Positions 26,631 to 35,127 are shown, numbered from the stretch's first letter. The stretch: DNA of 64,000 nt from Pseudomonas fluorescens (GCF_902497855.1 NZ_CABVHU010000003.1:186001-250000), one strand, 5' to 3'. Numbers and translations are program-made. The notes: generated by a model from the sequence alone, not told the origin.

Positions 26631-28924
26631 CCCCAGAGCAATTGCGCGACGCCTCTTTGCTGGAGCTGTTCAGCCTGGAAGCCGAAGCCCAGACCCAGGT
26701 GCTGAGCGCAGGCCTGCTGGCGCTGGAGCGCGATCCGACCCAGGCCGATCATCTCGAGTCGTGCATGCGCGCGGCGCACTCGCTCAAGGGCGCCGCGCGG
26801 ATCGTCGGTGTCGACGCCGGTGTCAGCGTCGCGCATGTGATGGAAGAATGTCTGGTCAGTGCCCAGGATGGGCGCCTGTACCTGCGCCCGGAACACATCG
26901 ATGCATTGTTGCAAGGCACCGATCTGCTGATGCGCATCGCAACGCCCGACAACAGCCCGGGTCCTGCGGACATCGAGGCCTATGTGGCCGTGATGGATCG
27001 ATTGCTGGATCCGCTGGCGCTTGCCGTGCCGATCAGTACCCCCATTGCGCCGTTCATGGCGGAGGATCCGCTGCAAGCCCCCGGGGTTGAGTTGTCGATG
27101 CCGGTGCTGGACCTCGAGCCGCCACCTGGCGCGTCCGGCGAGCCGGCAGCCAGGGCCAGACGCACCACCGAAAACGGTGAGCGGGTCCTGCGGGTCACTG
27201 CCGAGCGTTTGAACAGCCTGCTCGACCTGTCGAGCAAATCCCTGGTGGAAACCCTGCGGCTCAAGCCGCACCTGGCCTCCATGCAGCGGCTCAAGCGCCT
27301 GCAGGACAACAGCCTGCGGGCCCTGGAAAACCTCAACGTCCATCTCAAGGAACATGCCTTGAGCCTGGAGGCCCGGGAAGCCCTCGACGATGCCCGTCGG
27401 CTGCTGGCCGAATCCCGGCAAGTGCTGGTGGAAAAGAACGCCGAGCTGGATGAGTTCGCCTGGCAGGCCAGTCAACGGGCGCAAGTGTTGTACGACACGG
27501 CACTGGCGTGTCGCATGCGCCCGTTTGCCGATGTGTTGACCGGGCAAGTGCGGATGGTCCGCGACCTGGGCCGTAGCCTGGGCAAGCAGGTGCGACTGGA
27601 GATCGAGGGCGAGAAAACCCAGGTCGATCGCGACGTCCTGGAAAAACTCGAAGCGCCGCTGACGCACCTGCTGCGCAATGCCGTGGATCACGGCATCGAA
27701 TCCCCGGAAGAGCGCCTGCTGGCCGGCAAACCGGCGGAAGGCTTGATCCGCCTGCGCGCCTCGCATCAGGCCGGCCTGCTGGTGCTGGAATTGAGCGATG
27801 ACGGCAACGGTGTCGACCTGGAAAAGGTCCGGCGCAGCATTGTCGAGCGGCAATTGTCCCCGGCTGAAACGGCTGCGCAGTTGAGCGAAGAGGAACTGCT
27901 GACCTTTTTGTTCCTGCCGGGTTTCAGCTTGCGGGACACCGTCACCGAAGTGTCCGGACGCGGCGTCGGGCTGGACGCCGTGCAACACATGGTCCGGCAA
28001 TTGCGCGGCGCGGTCGTGCTGGAACAGGCGGTGGGCGAGGGCAGCCATTTCCACCTCGAAGTGCCACTGACCCTGTCGGTGGTGCGTAGCCTGGTGGTGG
28101 AAGTCGGTGACGAGGCGTATGCGTTTCCACTGGCTCACATCGAGCGCATGTGCGACCTGGAGCCGGCGGACATCGTGCAGGTCGAGGGCCGTCAGCATTT
28201 CTGGCACGAAGGCCGGCACGTCGGGCTGGTCGCCGCCAGCCAGCTGTTGCAGCGCCCGGCCAGCCAGCACAGTCAGCAGACCCTCAAGGTGGTGGTCATT
28301 CGTGAGCGCGAGGCGATCTACGGGGTGGCCGTCGAGCGCTTCATCGGCGAGCGGACGCTGGTGGTATTGCCGCTGGACGAACGCCTGGGCAAGGTGCAGG
28401 ACATTTCCGCCGGGGCCTTGCTCGACGACGGTTCGGTGGTGCTGATCGTCGACGTCGAAGACATGCTGCGTTCGGTCGACAAGTTGCTCAACACCGGGCG
28501 TCTGGAGCGTATCTCGCGTCAGGGCGGCCAGGTTGTCGAAGCCGCTCGCAAACGGATCCTGGTGGTCGACGACTCGCTGACCGTTCGCGAGCTGCAACGC
28601 AAGTTACTGCTCAATCGAGGGTATGACGTGGCCGTGGCGGTGGACGGCATGGATGGCTGGAACGCCCTGCGTTCGGAGGATTTCGACCTGCTGATCACCG
28701 ACATCGATATGCCACGCATGGATGGCATCGAACTGGTGTCTTTATTGCGCCGGGACAATCGCCTGCAATCCCTGCCGGTCATGGTAGTGTCCTACAAGGA
28801 TCGCGAAGAAGACCGCCGTCGTGGACTGGACGCCGGCGCCGACTATTATCTAGCCAAAGCCAGTTTTCATGACGACGCCCTGCTCGATGCAGTGGTGGAG
28901 CTCATCGGAGGAGCGCGGGCATGA
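26627..28924 (+). CDS. wspE: Hybrid CheA-type histidine kinase WspE
   Basis: Kinase of the Wsp system, 765 residues, phosphorylating WspR and WspF. Domains in order: Hpt with the phospho-accepting His51 in MRAAHSLKGAARIV; a dimerisation region; the HATPase with LLRNAVDHGIESPEER, LELSDDGNGVDLEKV and GRGVGLDAVQHMV; a CheW-like domain at about 480-620; and a C-terminal receiver (ILVVDDSLTVRELQRK, acceptor Asp in LLITDIDMPRMDG, Lys in DYYLAKAS). The layout is that of P. aeruginosa WspE. It overlaps wspD and wspF. Confidence 0.95.
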   Translation: MTPEQLRDASLLELFSLEAEAQTQVLSAGLLALERDPTQADHLESCMRAAHSLKGAARIVGVDAGVSVAHVMEECLVSAQDGRLYLRPEHIDALLQGTDLLMRIATPDNSPGPADIEAYVAVMDRLLDPLALAVPISTPIAPFMAEDPLQAPGVELSMPVLDLEPPPGASGEPAARARRTTENGERVLRVTAERLNSLLDLSSKSLVETLRLKPHLASMQRLKRLQDNSLRALENLNVHLKEHALSLEAREALDDARRLLAESRQVLVEKNAELDEFAWQASQRAQVLYDTALACRMRPFADVLTGQVRMVRDLGRSLGKQVRLEIEGEKTQVDRDVLEKLEAPLTHLLRNAVDHGIESPEERLLAGKPAEGLIRLRASHQAGLLVLELSDDGNGVDLEKVRRSIVERQLSPAETAAQLSEEELLTFLFLPGFSLRDTVTEVSGRGVGLDAVQHMVRQLRGAVVLEQAVGEGSHFHLEVPLTLSVVRSLVVEVGDEAYAFPLAHIERMCDLEPADIVQVEGRQHFWHEGRHVGLVAASQLLQRPASQHSQQTLKVVVIREREAIYGVAVERFIGERTLVVLPLDERLGKVQDISAGALLDDGSVVLIVDVEDMLRSVDKLLNTGRLERISRQGGQVVEAARKRILVVDDSLTVRELQRKLLLNRGYDVAVAVDGMDGWNALRSEDFDLLITDIDMPRMDGIELVSLLRRDNRLQSLPVMVVSYKDREEDRRRGLDAGADYYLAKASFHDDALLDAVVELIGGARA

Positions 28925-29931
28925 AGATAGCCATCGTCAACGACATGCCCATGGCGGTGGAGGCCCTGCGCCGTGCCCTGGCGTTCGAGCCGGCACACGA
29001 GGTGGTCTGGGTCGCCGGCAACGGCGCCGAGGCGGTGCAACGTTGCGCCGAATACACTCCGGACCTGATCCTGATGGACCTGATCATGCCGGTGATGGAC
29101 GGCGTGGAAGCGACTCGGCGAATCATGGCCGAGACCCCCTGCGCGATCGTCATCGTCACGGTCGACCGCCAGCAGAATGTCCATCGGGTGTTCGAGGCCA
29201 TGGGCTACGGCGCGCTGGATGTCGTCGACACGCCTGCACTGGGTGTGGGTAACGCGCAGGATGCGGCCGCACCGCTGCTGCGCAAGATCATCAACATTGG
29301 TTGGCTGATCGGTGACCGGGGCCATCGAGAGCGAGCGGCCCCGAGCCTGTTGCGCAGCTCGGCTTCGCGTCAGCGCCTGATCGCCATCGGTTCGTCCGCG
29401 GGCGGGCCGGCTGCGCTGGAAATATTGCTCAAGGGCCTGCCGCGCAATTTCTCTGCGGCGATCGTGCTGGTGCAGCATGTCGACCAGGTATTCGCCGCCG
29501 GCATGGCCGAATGGCTGAGCAGCGCCAGCGGCCTGAACGTGCGCCTGGCCCAGGAGGGTGAGCCGCCGCAGCCCGGTACGGTGTTGCTGGCCGGTACCAA
29601 CCACCATATCCGCTTGTTGAAAAACGGCAGGCTGGCCTACACCGCCGAACCGGTCAACGAGATCTATCGGCCCTCGATCGACGTGTTTTTCGAGAGCGTG
29701 GCCCATTACTGGAGCGGCGATGCCGTGGGCGTTTTGTTGACCGGCATGGGGCGCGATGGCGCACAGGGGCTTAAACTCATGCGCCAACAGGGCTACCTGA
29801 CCATCGCCCAAGACCAAACCAGCAGCGCGGTGTACGGCATGCCCAAGGCAGCTGCCGCCATCGACGCTGCCGTAGAAATTCGTCCACTGGACAAGATCGC
29901 GCCACGATTGCTGGAAATTTTCGGCAAATGA
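28921..29931 (+). CDS. wspF: CheB-type methylesterase WspF
   Basis: Receptor demethylase and brake of the pathway; loss-of-function mutations in wspF give wrinkly, hyper-biofilm colonies. In 336 residues, an N-terminal receiver (LILMDLIMPVMDGVEATRR with the phospho-accepting Asp) is followed by the esterase domain from about 155. Its catalytic triad is visible as Ser in IAIGSSAGGPAAL, His in LVQHVDQVFAAGMAEWL and Asp in LLTGMGRDGAQGLKL. It appears fully intact here, so the system is not locked on by wspF loss. Confidence 0.95.
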   Translation: MKIAIVNDMPMAVEALRRALAFEPAHEVVWVAGNGAEAVQRCAEYTPDLILMDLIMPVMDGVEATRRIMAETPCAIVIVTVDRQQNVHRVFEAMGYGALDVVDTPALGVGNAQDAAAPLLRKIINIGWLIGDRGHRERAAPSLLRSSASRQRLIAIGSSAGGPAALEILLKGLPRNFSAAIVLVQHVDQVFAAGMAEWLSSASGLNVRLAQEGEPPQPGTVLLAGTNHHIRLLKNGRLAYTAEPVNEIYRPSIDVFFESVAHYWSGDAVGVLLTGMGRDGAQGLKLMRQQGYLTIAQDQTSSAVYGMPKAAAAIDAAVEIRPLDKIAPRLLEIFGK

Positions 29932-29979
29932 CGCACTTAAGCAGCAATCCCGGCCCAAGCAGTACTCAGGTGACCGCAC

Positions 29980-30981
29980 ATGAATAACTTACAACTCGAC
30001 GGCTCCAATACCGACGAAAACGCCGCCATGGTGTTGTTGGTAGATGACCAGGCAATGATCGGCGAGGCGGTGCGCCGCGGCTTGTCGAATGAAGAAAATA
30101 TCGATTTCCACTTTTGCGCCGACCCGCACCAGGCCATCGCCCAGGCGATTCGCATCAAGCCGACGGTGATCCTGCAGGACCTGGTCATGCCCGGTCTCGA
30201 CGGCCTGAGCCTGGTGCGCGAATACCGCAATCATCCGGCGACCAAGGACATTCCGATCATTGTCCTGTCGACCAAGGAAGACCCGCTGATCAAGAGCGCG
30301 GCGTTTGCGGCCGGGGCCAATGATTACCTGGTCAAGCTGCCGGACAACATCGAACTGGTGGCGCGTATCCGCTATCACTCGCGTTCCTACATGACCCTGC
30401 TGCAGCGTGACGCGGCGTACCGGGCGCTGCGAGTCAGCCAGCAGCAGTTGCTCGACACCAATCTGGTGCTGCAGCGGTTGATGAACTCCGACGGCCTGAC
30501 CGGGCTGTCGAACCGCCGGCATTTCGATGAATACCTGGAACTGGAGTGGCGCCGCTCGCTACGCGACCAGAGTCAACTGTCGCTGCTGATGATCGATGTC
30601 GACTACTTCAAGTCCTACAACGACAGCTTTGGCCACCTGGACGGCGATGAAGCCCTGCGCAAGGTGGCCATCGCGATCCGCGACGCCAGCGCCCGGCCGT
30701 CGGACCTGCCGGCCCGTTACGGCGGCGAAGAGTTTGCCCTGGTCCTGCCCAATACTTCGCCAGGCGGTGCGCGGCTGGTGGCGGAAAAACTGCGCCAATC
30801 CGTGGCGTCTCTGAAGATTGCGCACAATTTCCCAGTGGAAGGTTCGAGCCTGACCATCAGCATCGGCCTGTCGACCATGACCCCGCAGCAAGGCGGCGAC
30901 TGCCGTCAATTGATCCTGGCGGCGGACAAGGGGCTGTACCTGGCGAAGAACAATGGGCGTAATCAGGTGGGGATTGAGTAG
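29980..30981 (+). CDS. wspR: Response-regulator diguanylate cyclase WspR
   Basis: Output of the Wsp pathway; makes c-di-GMP when phosphorylated. In 333 residues, the receiver has phospho-acceptor Asp67 ([14 protein letters not shown]) and LVK near residue 118. A coiled stalk at about 135-170 leads to the GGDEF domain with GGEEF at 248-252. The product-inhibition site RPSD (239-242) sits the canonical five residues before it, so feedback control should be intact. A 48-base gap separates it from wspF, still consistent with one transcript. It is the last core gene before the inserted islet. Confidence 0.96.
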   Translation: MNNLQLDGSNTDENAAMVLLVDDQAMIGEAVRRGLSNEENIDFHFCADPHQAIAQAIRIKPTVILQDLVMPGLDGLSLVREYRNHPATKDIPIIVLSTKEDPLIKSAAFAAGANDYLVKLPDNIELVARIRYHSRSYMTLLQRDAAYRALRVSQQQLLDTNLVLQRLMNSDGLTGLSNRRHFDEYLELEWRRSLRDQSQLSLLMIDVDYFKSYNDSFGHLDGDEALRKVAIAIRDASARPSDLPARYGGEEFALVLPNTSPGGARLVAEKLRQSVASLKIAHNFPVEGSSLTISIGLSTMTPQQGGDCRQLILAADKGLYLAKNNGRNQVGIE

Positions 30982-31008
30982 GGGCATGCGCACCAATGGT
31001 TGATTGGA

Positions 31009-31060
31009 AATAGCTGACAAGCTTATTTTTGATGGAGTAAAAATAAACCTGTCAGCTATT
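31009..31060. terminator. Long hairpin downstream of wspR
   Basis: AATAGCTGACA (31009-31019) pairs with TGTCAGCTATT (31050-31060), and inside it TTATTTTT (31023-31030) pairs with AAAAATAA (31039-31046). It could terminate the wsp transcript. It also marks the point where composition drops to the AT-rich islet, so it could be an old element end. Confidence 0.5.
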
Positions 31061-31128
31061 CGTATGTTTTACGGAGTCTGCGCCTGCGTTTGCCGCTGGG
31101 ACCTAATCCAGAAAGATAAGGAGGTGGT

Positions 31129-31668
31129 ATGCGAAAGCTTAATTTTGGGATAGGTCATGTCGCAGTCGTAGATTTTTTAGAATGCAATTCACAATCTGTT
31201 GCGGAGTATTTTTCTAGAAATCAGAAGCATCTGGAATCTTCCATGCCGGAACGTACTTCTGAGTTTTATACACGGGCGTTTTGGCAGGGGCAAATGTCAC
31301 GCTACCAACTATCCCGTTCCGCTGGTACCGAATGGCGGTTCGCTCTTTTTGATAGCGAGAAAGTAATAGGTGTAATAAATTTTGATCAAATAGTAAAGGG
31401 TCCCTTCCAAGCTTGCTACCTAGGTTATAGCATCGATAGCGAGTACCAAGGCAAAGGACTGATGAGGGAGGCGTTGTCACAAACAATAAGCTTTGTGGTT
31501 CGTGAGTTGGATCTTAATAGGGTGATGGCAAACTATGAGCCGTCGAATCAACGAAGTGCCAGATTACTAAAATCACTAGGGTTTGAACGTGAAGGGTACG
31601 CCAGAAAATATTTGAAGCTGAATGGCATATGGAGGGATCATATTTTAACCAGTTTGATTTCAGATTAG
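31129..31668 (+). CDS. GNAT N-acetyltransferase (RimJ/RimL type)
   Basis: A 179-residue acetyl-CoA-dependent acetyltransferase. The acetyl-CoA loop is visible in LGYSIDSEYQGKGLMREALS near residue 100-119, and the RimJ-like C-terminal pattern follows: NRVMANYEPSNQRSARLLKS, then LGFEREGYARKYLKLNGIWRDH. The substrate could be a ribosomal-protein N-terminus, an antibiotic or another amine. A very strong ribosome site AAGGAGGTGG precedes ATG 31129. Codon use and base composition are clearly AT-richer than wsp and prfB on either side, which suggests recent acquisition. No operon partner on the same strand. Confidence 0.85.
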   Translation: MRKLNFGIGHVAVVDFLECNSQSVAEYFSRNQKHLESSMPERTSEFYTRAFWQGQMSRYQLSRSAGTEWRFALFDSEKVIGVINFDQIVKGPFQACYLGYSIDSEYQGKGLMREALSQTISFVVRELDLNRVMANYEPSNQRSARLLKSLGFEREGYARKYLKLNGIWRDHILTSLISD

Positions 31669-31785
31669 GAAAGGTTGCAAAGGTGAGTTGGGTAATCCTC
31701 ACAGACGTACCCGGTGGCATTCCATTATTCGGGTCGCCTACGCTGAATAATATTCATAGTCACAGAAAATGCAGCTCGATATTGA

Positions 31786-32142
31786 TTAAAGGGTGACTGT
31801 GGCAATCAGTCCAGTAGCGCCTAGAATAAATCCTATTAGCGCCCCTCTTTCGGGTAGTTCCTTTAACATTGCGTATATAACAATAGGCTCTAAAATAAGA
31901 AGCAGTGTCAATGAGGCGACTGTCACCACCCAAATATTTCCAGTGGCTTGGTACCCTAGCCAGTATGCAAATACCAAGCTTATGCCGGCAACGCAAATTA
32001 GTATTATAGGCTTCAAGAACATTGATGGTGTTTCCAATGGGCGGCCGGGTAGCTTTGAAGCATATACTTCGCTGTAAATCGTTAGTACTTCGCCAAAAAT
32101 CATGAGTATCAGAGCTGCGATCATGTAATGGTGGTTTTTCAT
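31786..32142 (-). CDS. Small four-helix membrane protein, SMR/EamA-like
   Basis: A 118-residue very hydrophobic protein with four predicted helices: about 7-27 (MIAALILMIFGEVLTIYS), 45-66, 71-91 and 101-118. Size, helix count and a glutamate in the first helix (Glu18, in IFGEVLTIYSE) fit the small multidrug resistance or single-unit DMT transporters, but the classic motif is weak, so the family is a suggestion. AAAGGTC precedes ATG 32142. AT-rich like the acetyltransferase, with which it converges (118 bases between stops). Confidence 0.6.
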   Translation of the reverse strand: MKNHHYMIAALILMIFGEVLTIYSEVYASKLPGRPLETPSMFLKPIILICVAGISLVFAYWLGYQATGNIWVVTVASLTLLLILEPIVIYAMLKELPERGALIGFILGATGLIATVTL

Positions 32143-32624
32143 TTTTTGACCTTTTGTCTGGTATTGATAGAATCGCCTATATAAGACGTCTCCGAGTTTG
32201 GTGGAGGGTCAAATGCTGGTAACTCTCTCTCTCTAATTATTCGCGTTACGCAGTTATAGGCAAAGCCCAAGTGTCACGCAATTACTAATGTCGTAGGAAT
32301 GGTCCGTTTTTCTTGAGGTTATTTCCTACAGCGCTATCGAGTTATCCATCGCGGCGCAGATGAACTTTCCGAATGTGTGGCCGAAATCGGTATTCCGATA
32401 CGCCTCACCTCGACGGGGCTTGCGCACACTGCTGGCGAGCTGAGGCTCTGATCCCGTTGATTTGTAAGCCGCTCCACTTACTACGATGGGTCAATAGCCG
32501 CTCGCAGCACTGGTCGGGTTGATACGCAGGCCGAAGTCAGTCTCGGATGTTGAAAAAAACAAGTAGTGCAGTGACCAGCGATTGAACGATCGTTCGCGTG
32601 ATCGCACGATCCGTAGCCAAATTC
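32143..32624. other. AT-rich intergenic part of the islet
   Basis: About 480 bases without a convincing gene. On the minus strand around 32326-32470 a short frame ends with RRGEAYRNTDFGHTFGKFIC..., which could be debris of a recombinase or another gene; I cannot name it. Near 32585 there are overlapping CGATCG/GATCG palindromic motifs. Confidence 0.4.
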
Positions 32625-32807
32625 GTATGCCTATAGGTATGCTATATGATGAATTACGACTGCTTCTAGGCGTTCAGAAATGGTATAAATGTATGGGTTT
32701 AGCTATACAGATTCGTGGTTTATGTATGCCTATGATGGTTTATAAATTTTATATTGTATGCGTATAGGCTGTCAGATTGGTGTATGCTTACAGCCTATAG
32801 GCATACA
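32625..32807. promoter_or_regulatory. Cluster of TGTATGCCTATAGGC-type operator-like sites
   Basis: Four related sites: GTATGCCTATAGG at 32625, TGTATGCCTAT at 32723, TGTATGCGTATAGGC at 32755, and a composite site at 32781-32807 with arms TGTATGC and GCATACA around GCCTATAGGC. The ideal palindrome would be TGTATGCCTATAGGCATACA. AT-rich promoter-like stretches lie between them. They precede an HTH gene, so autoregulation is the natural reading. Confidence 0.65.
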
Positions 32808-32853
32808 ATTTTTCATACGGCGAGAATCTACACACTTTGAGGGCGTGATTTTT

Positions 32854-33318
32854 ATGCGTAACTCTTCGCTCAACAAGCTGCGTCTGGCGCAGGTGGAAAG
32901 GGCCCTTGAGCCTTTTTCTGCCATCAAAGGGACACCGATGCCTCCTGGCGGATGGTTGCGCTCGATCCGAGAAGCGCTCGGCAGGTCCGTGCGCAGTCAG
33001 GCTGCTTTGGCGGGCGTAGCTCCCGCTACGTTGCAGAAATCTGAGCAATCGGAATCCGATGACCGCATTACTCTGCGGCAACTGAGAAAACTGGCCGATG
33101 GACTGGACTGCGAGCTTGTCTATGCACTGGTACCGAAGAGACCCTTGCATGAAATGGTCGAAGAGCGGGCTGAATGGCTGGCCAGGAAGGAGATCATGGG
33201 GGTATCACACATGATGGCCCTTGAAGACCAGCGGCCATCGGACTCATTTGTCGAGCGCAAGGTGACTGAGCGACGCCAGGAATTGCTGGCGGGGGCGTGG
33301 ACTCGACTATGGCGGTAG
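32854..33318 (+). CDS. Mobile mystery protein A (HTH regulator)
   Basis: A 154-residue protein matching the TIGR02612 'mobile mystery protein A' pattern: an N-terminal helix LNKLRLAQVERALEPFSAI, the motif PPGGWLRSIREALGRSVRSQ, then an XRE-type helix-turn-helix (AALAGVAPATLQKSEQSESD with TLRQLRKLADGL), ending in the helical VERKVTERRQELLAGAW. Its invariable partner, mystery protein B, follows with a 10-base overlap. ATG 32854 is used; the frame opens at 32758, but that region carries the operator sites. By family proposal the pair resembles an addiction module, A being regulator or antitoxin. No direct function is established to my knowledge. Confidence 0.88.
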   Translation: MRNSSLNKLRLAQVERALEPFSAIKGTPMPPGGWLRSIREALGRSVRSQAALAGVAPATLQKSEQSESDDRITLRQLRKLADGLDCELVYALVPKRPLHEMVEERAEWLARKEIMGVSHMMALEDQRPSDSFVERKVTERRQELLAGAWTRLWR

Positions 33319-33896
33319 AACCAGAACTGAAGCAGGGCCAAACGCCTCTCGATCCTGATGAAGCAGCAGGGCTCAAGCCAAAGCACATCAGCACCCAAGG
33401 CGAGCTTGACGAGTGGGAATCGGAAAACTTACTCAAAGCCAGACAATGGCTGGATCGTCAGAAAACGCTCGACGTGCTGAACGAGGGCTTTTGCCGCGAT
33501 CTTCACAAGTGGATGTTCAGCGATACTTGGAAGTGGGCTGGAACATTTCGCAGGACTGAAAAAAACATCGGCTGTGAACCTATACATATCGCGATCAAGC
33601 TGAGTCAACTATTAGGTAACGTGGCGTATTGGGTCGAGCACAAAATCTTTCCGCCTGAGGAGATCGCGGTACGCTTCCATCACCAGCTCGTGTGGATTCA
33701 CCCTTTCCCGAACGGAAATGGCCGCCACGCTCGTTATATGGCAGATGCCCTTCTGCGGCAGTGCGGCGAGCCCGGTTTTTCCTGGGGAAGCGGGAATCTG
33801 GTTTCGACCAATGAGGTGCGTGGTCGCTATATCCAGTCTCTTCGTGCAGCTGATGCTGGCGATTACGCCCCCCTCCTGGCTTTCGTGCGCAGCTAA
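33309..33896 (+). CDS. Mobile mystery protein B (Fic domain)
   Basis: A 195-residue Fic protein of the TIGR02613 'mobile mystery protein B' type. The N-terminal signature is TPLDPDEAAGLKPKHISTQG followed by ELDEWESEN. The target-holding flap GTFRRTEKNIG lies at residues 78-88, and the complete catalytic motif HPFPNGNGRHAR at 131-142 with His131, so AMP- or other nucleotidyl transfer should be possible. No [S/T]xxxE[G/N] inhibitory motif is visible in it or in protein A. ATG 33309 overlaps the partner's stop, implying coupling. It ends about 80 bases before prfB. Confidence 0.9.
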   Translation: MAVEPELKQGQTPLDPDEAAGLKPKHISTQGELDEWESENLLKARQWLDRQKTLDVLNEGFCRDLHKWMFSDTWKWAGTFRRTEKNIGCEPIHIAIKLSQLLGNVAYWVEHKIFPPEEIAVRFHHQLVWIHPFPNGNGRHARYMADALLRQCGEPGFSWGSGNLVSTNEVRGRYIQSLRAADAGDYAPLLAFVRS

Positions 33897-33978
33897 AGCC
33901 GCCAGGCGGGCTGCCGTGACAGCCTGATTACGGTATACTCGCCGGCTTTCAAAAGTTCGCCAACGAGTGCTGCCCGCC

Positions 33979-35074
33979 ATGGAAATCAACCCGATCCTTA
34001 ACAGTATCAAGGACCTGTCCGAGCGCTCCGAAACTATTCGGGGGTATCTTTGACTACGATCAAAAGCATGAGCGTCTGACCGAAGTCAATCGCGAGCTTG
34101 AAGATCCGTCTGTCTGGAACAACCCGACGTACGCTCAGGAACTGGGCCGCGAGCGGTCCCTGCTGGCTCAGATCGTCGAAACCCTCGACGAAATGCACAG
34201 TGGCCTGGCCGATGCCAAGGACCTGCTGCTGATGTCCGCCGAAGAAGAAGACCAGGCCGCCGTCGATGACGTCGCTGCCGAAGTCGAGCGCCTGCGCGAG
34301 TCCCTGGAAAAACTCGAATTCCGTCGCATGTTCAGCGGCGAGATGGATGCCAACAACGCCTACCTGGATATCCAGGCCGGCTCCGGCGGCACCGAGGCCC
34401 AGGACTGGGCCAACATCCTGCTGCGCATGTACCTGCGCTGGGCCGACAAGCGCGGCTTCGATGCGACCATCATGGAGCTGTCCGCCGGTGAAGTCGCCGG
34501 GATCAAGGGCGCTACCGTGCACATCAAGGGCGAATACGCCTTTGGCTGGCTGCGGACCGAAATCGGCGTGCACCGCCTGGTGCGCAAGAGCCCGTTCGAC
34601 TCCGGCAATCGTCGTCACACCTCGTTCTCGGCCGTGTTCGTGTCGCCGGAAATCGATGACAACATCGAAATCGACATCAACCCGTCGGACCTGCGCATCG
34701 ATACCTACCGCTCCTCCGGTGCCGGTGGCCAGCACGTAAACACCACCGACTCGGCCGTACGTATTACCCACGTACCGACCAACACCGTGGTCAGCTGCCA
34801 GAACGAACGTTCCCAGCACGCCAACAAAGACACCGCGATGAAAATGTTGCGGGCGCGCTTGTACGAGCAGGAAGTGCAAAAACGCAACGCTGCCTCCCAG
34901 GCCCTGGAAGAAACCAAGTCGGACATCGGCTGGGGTCACCAGATTCGCTCCTACGTGCTCGACGCGTCGCGGATCAAGGATTTGCGCACCAACATCGAAC
35001 GCAGCGACTGCGACAAGGTGCTCGACGGCGACATCGACGAATACCTGGTGGCCAGCTTGAAACAAGGGCTTTAA
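33979..35074 (+). CDS. prfB: Peptide chain release factor 2, programmed +1 frameshift
   Basis: Release factor for UGA and UAA, 364 residues after frameshifting. ORF1 runs from ATG 33979 ([20 protein letters not shown]) to an in-frame TGA at 34051-34053 in the context GGGGGTATCTTTGAC. A Shine-Dalgarno-like GGGGG and the CTT-TGA slip site are the conserved autoregulatory signal: low RF2 lets the ribosome shift and continue at GAC 34052. The remainder carries the stop-codon motif SPF ([12 protein letters not shown]) and the hydrolysis motif GGQ ([13 protein letters not shown]). A start at 34193 is only an internal in-frame codon. Confidence 0.97.
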
Positions 35075-35103
35075 CGCACGCCCTACGGGGGTCAATACGA
35101 CCC

Positions 35104-35127
35104 TGTAGGAGCGAGGCTTGCCCGCGA
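35104..35127. repeat. Single REP arm between prfB and lysS
   Basis: TGTAGGAGCGAGGCTTGCCC plus GCGA, followed by a small GC hairpin (CCCCGGCGAATGCCGGGG, 35129 on). The gap to lysS is about 100 bases. Confidence 0.8.

Noticed and set aside
26267..28597. 776-residue open frame opposite wspE
   Set aside because: Antisense shadow in a high-GC gene; it is rich in His/Gln/Arg and has no domain, while wspE on the other strand is unmistakable.
32326..32470. Minus-strand frame ending RRGEAYRNTDFGHTFGKFIC..., considered as an integrase remnant
   Set aside because: The resemblance to tyrosine-recombinase C-termini is short, and the catalytic HxLRH/Tyr motifs are absent. Kept only as a remark in the intergenic entry.
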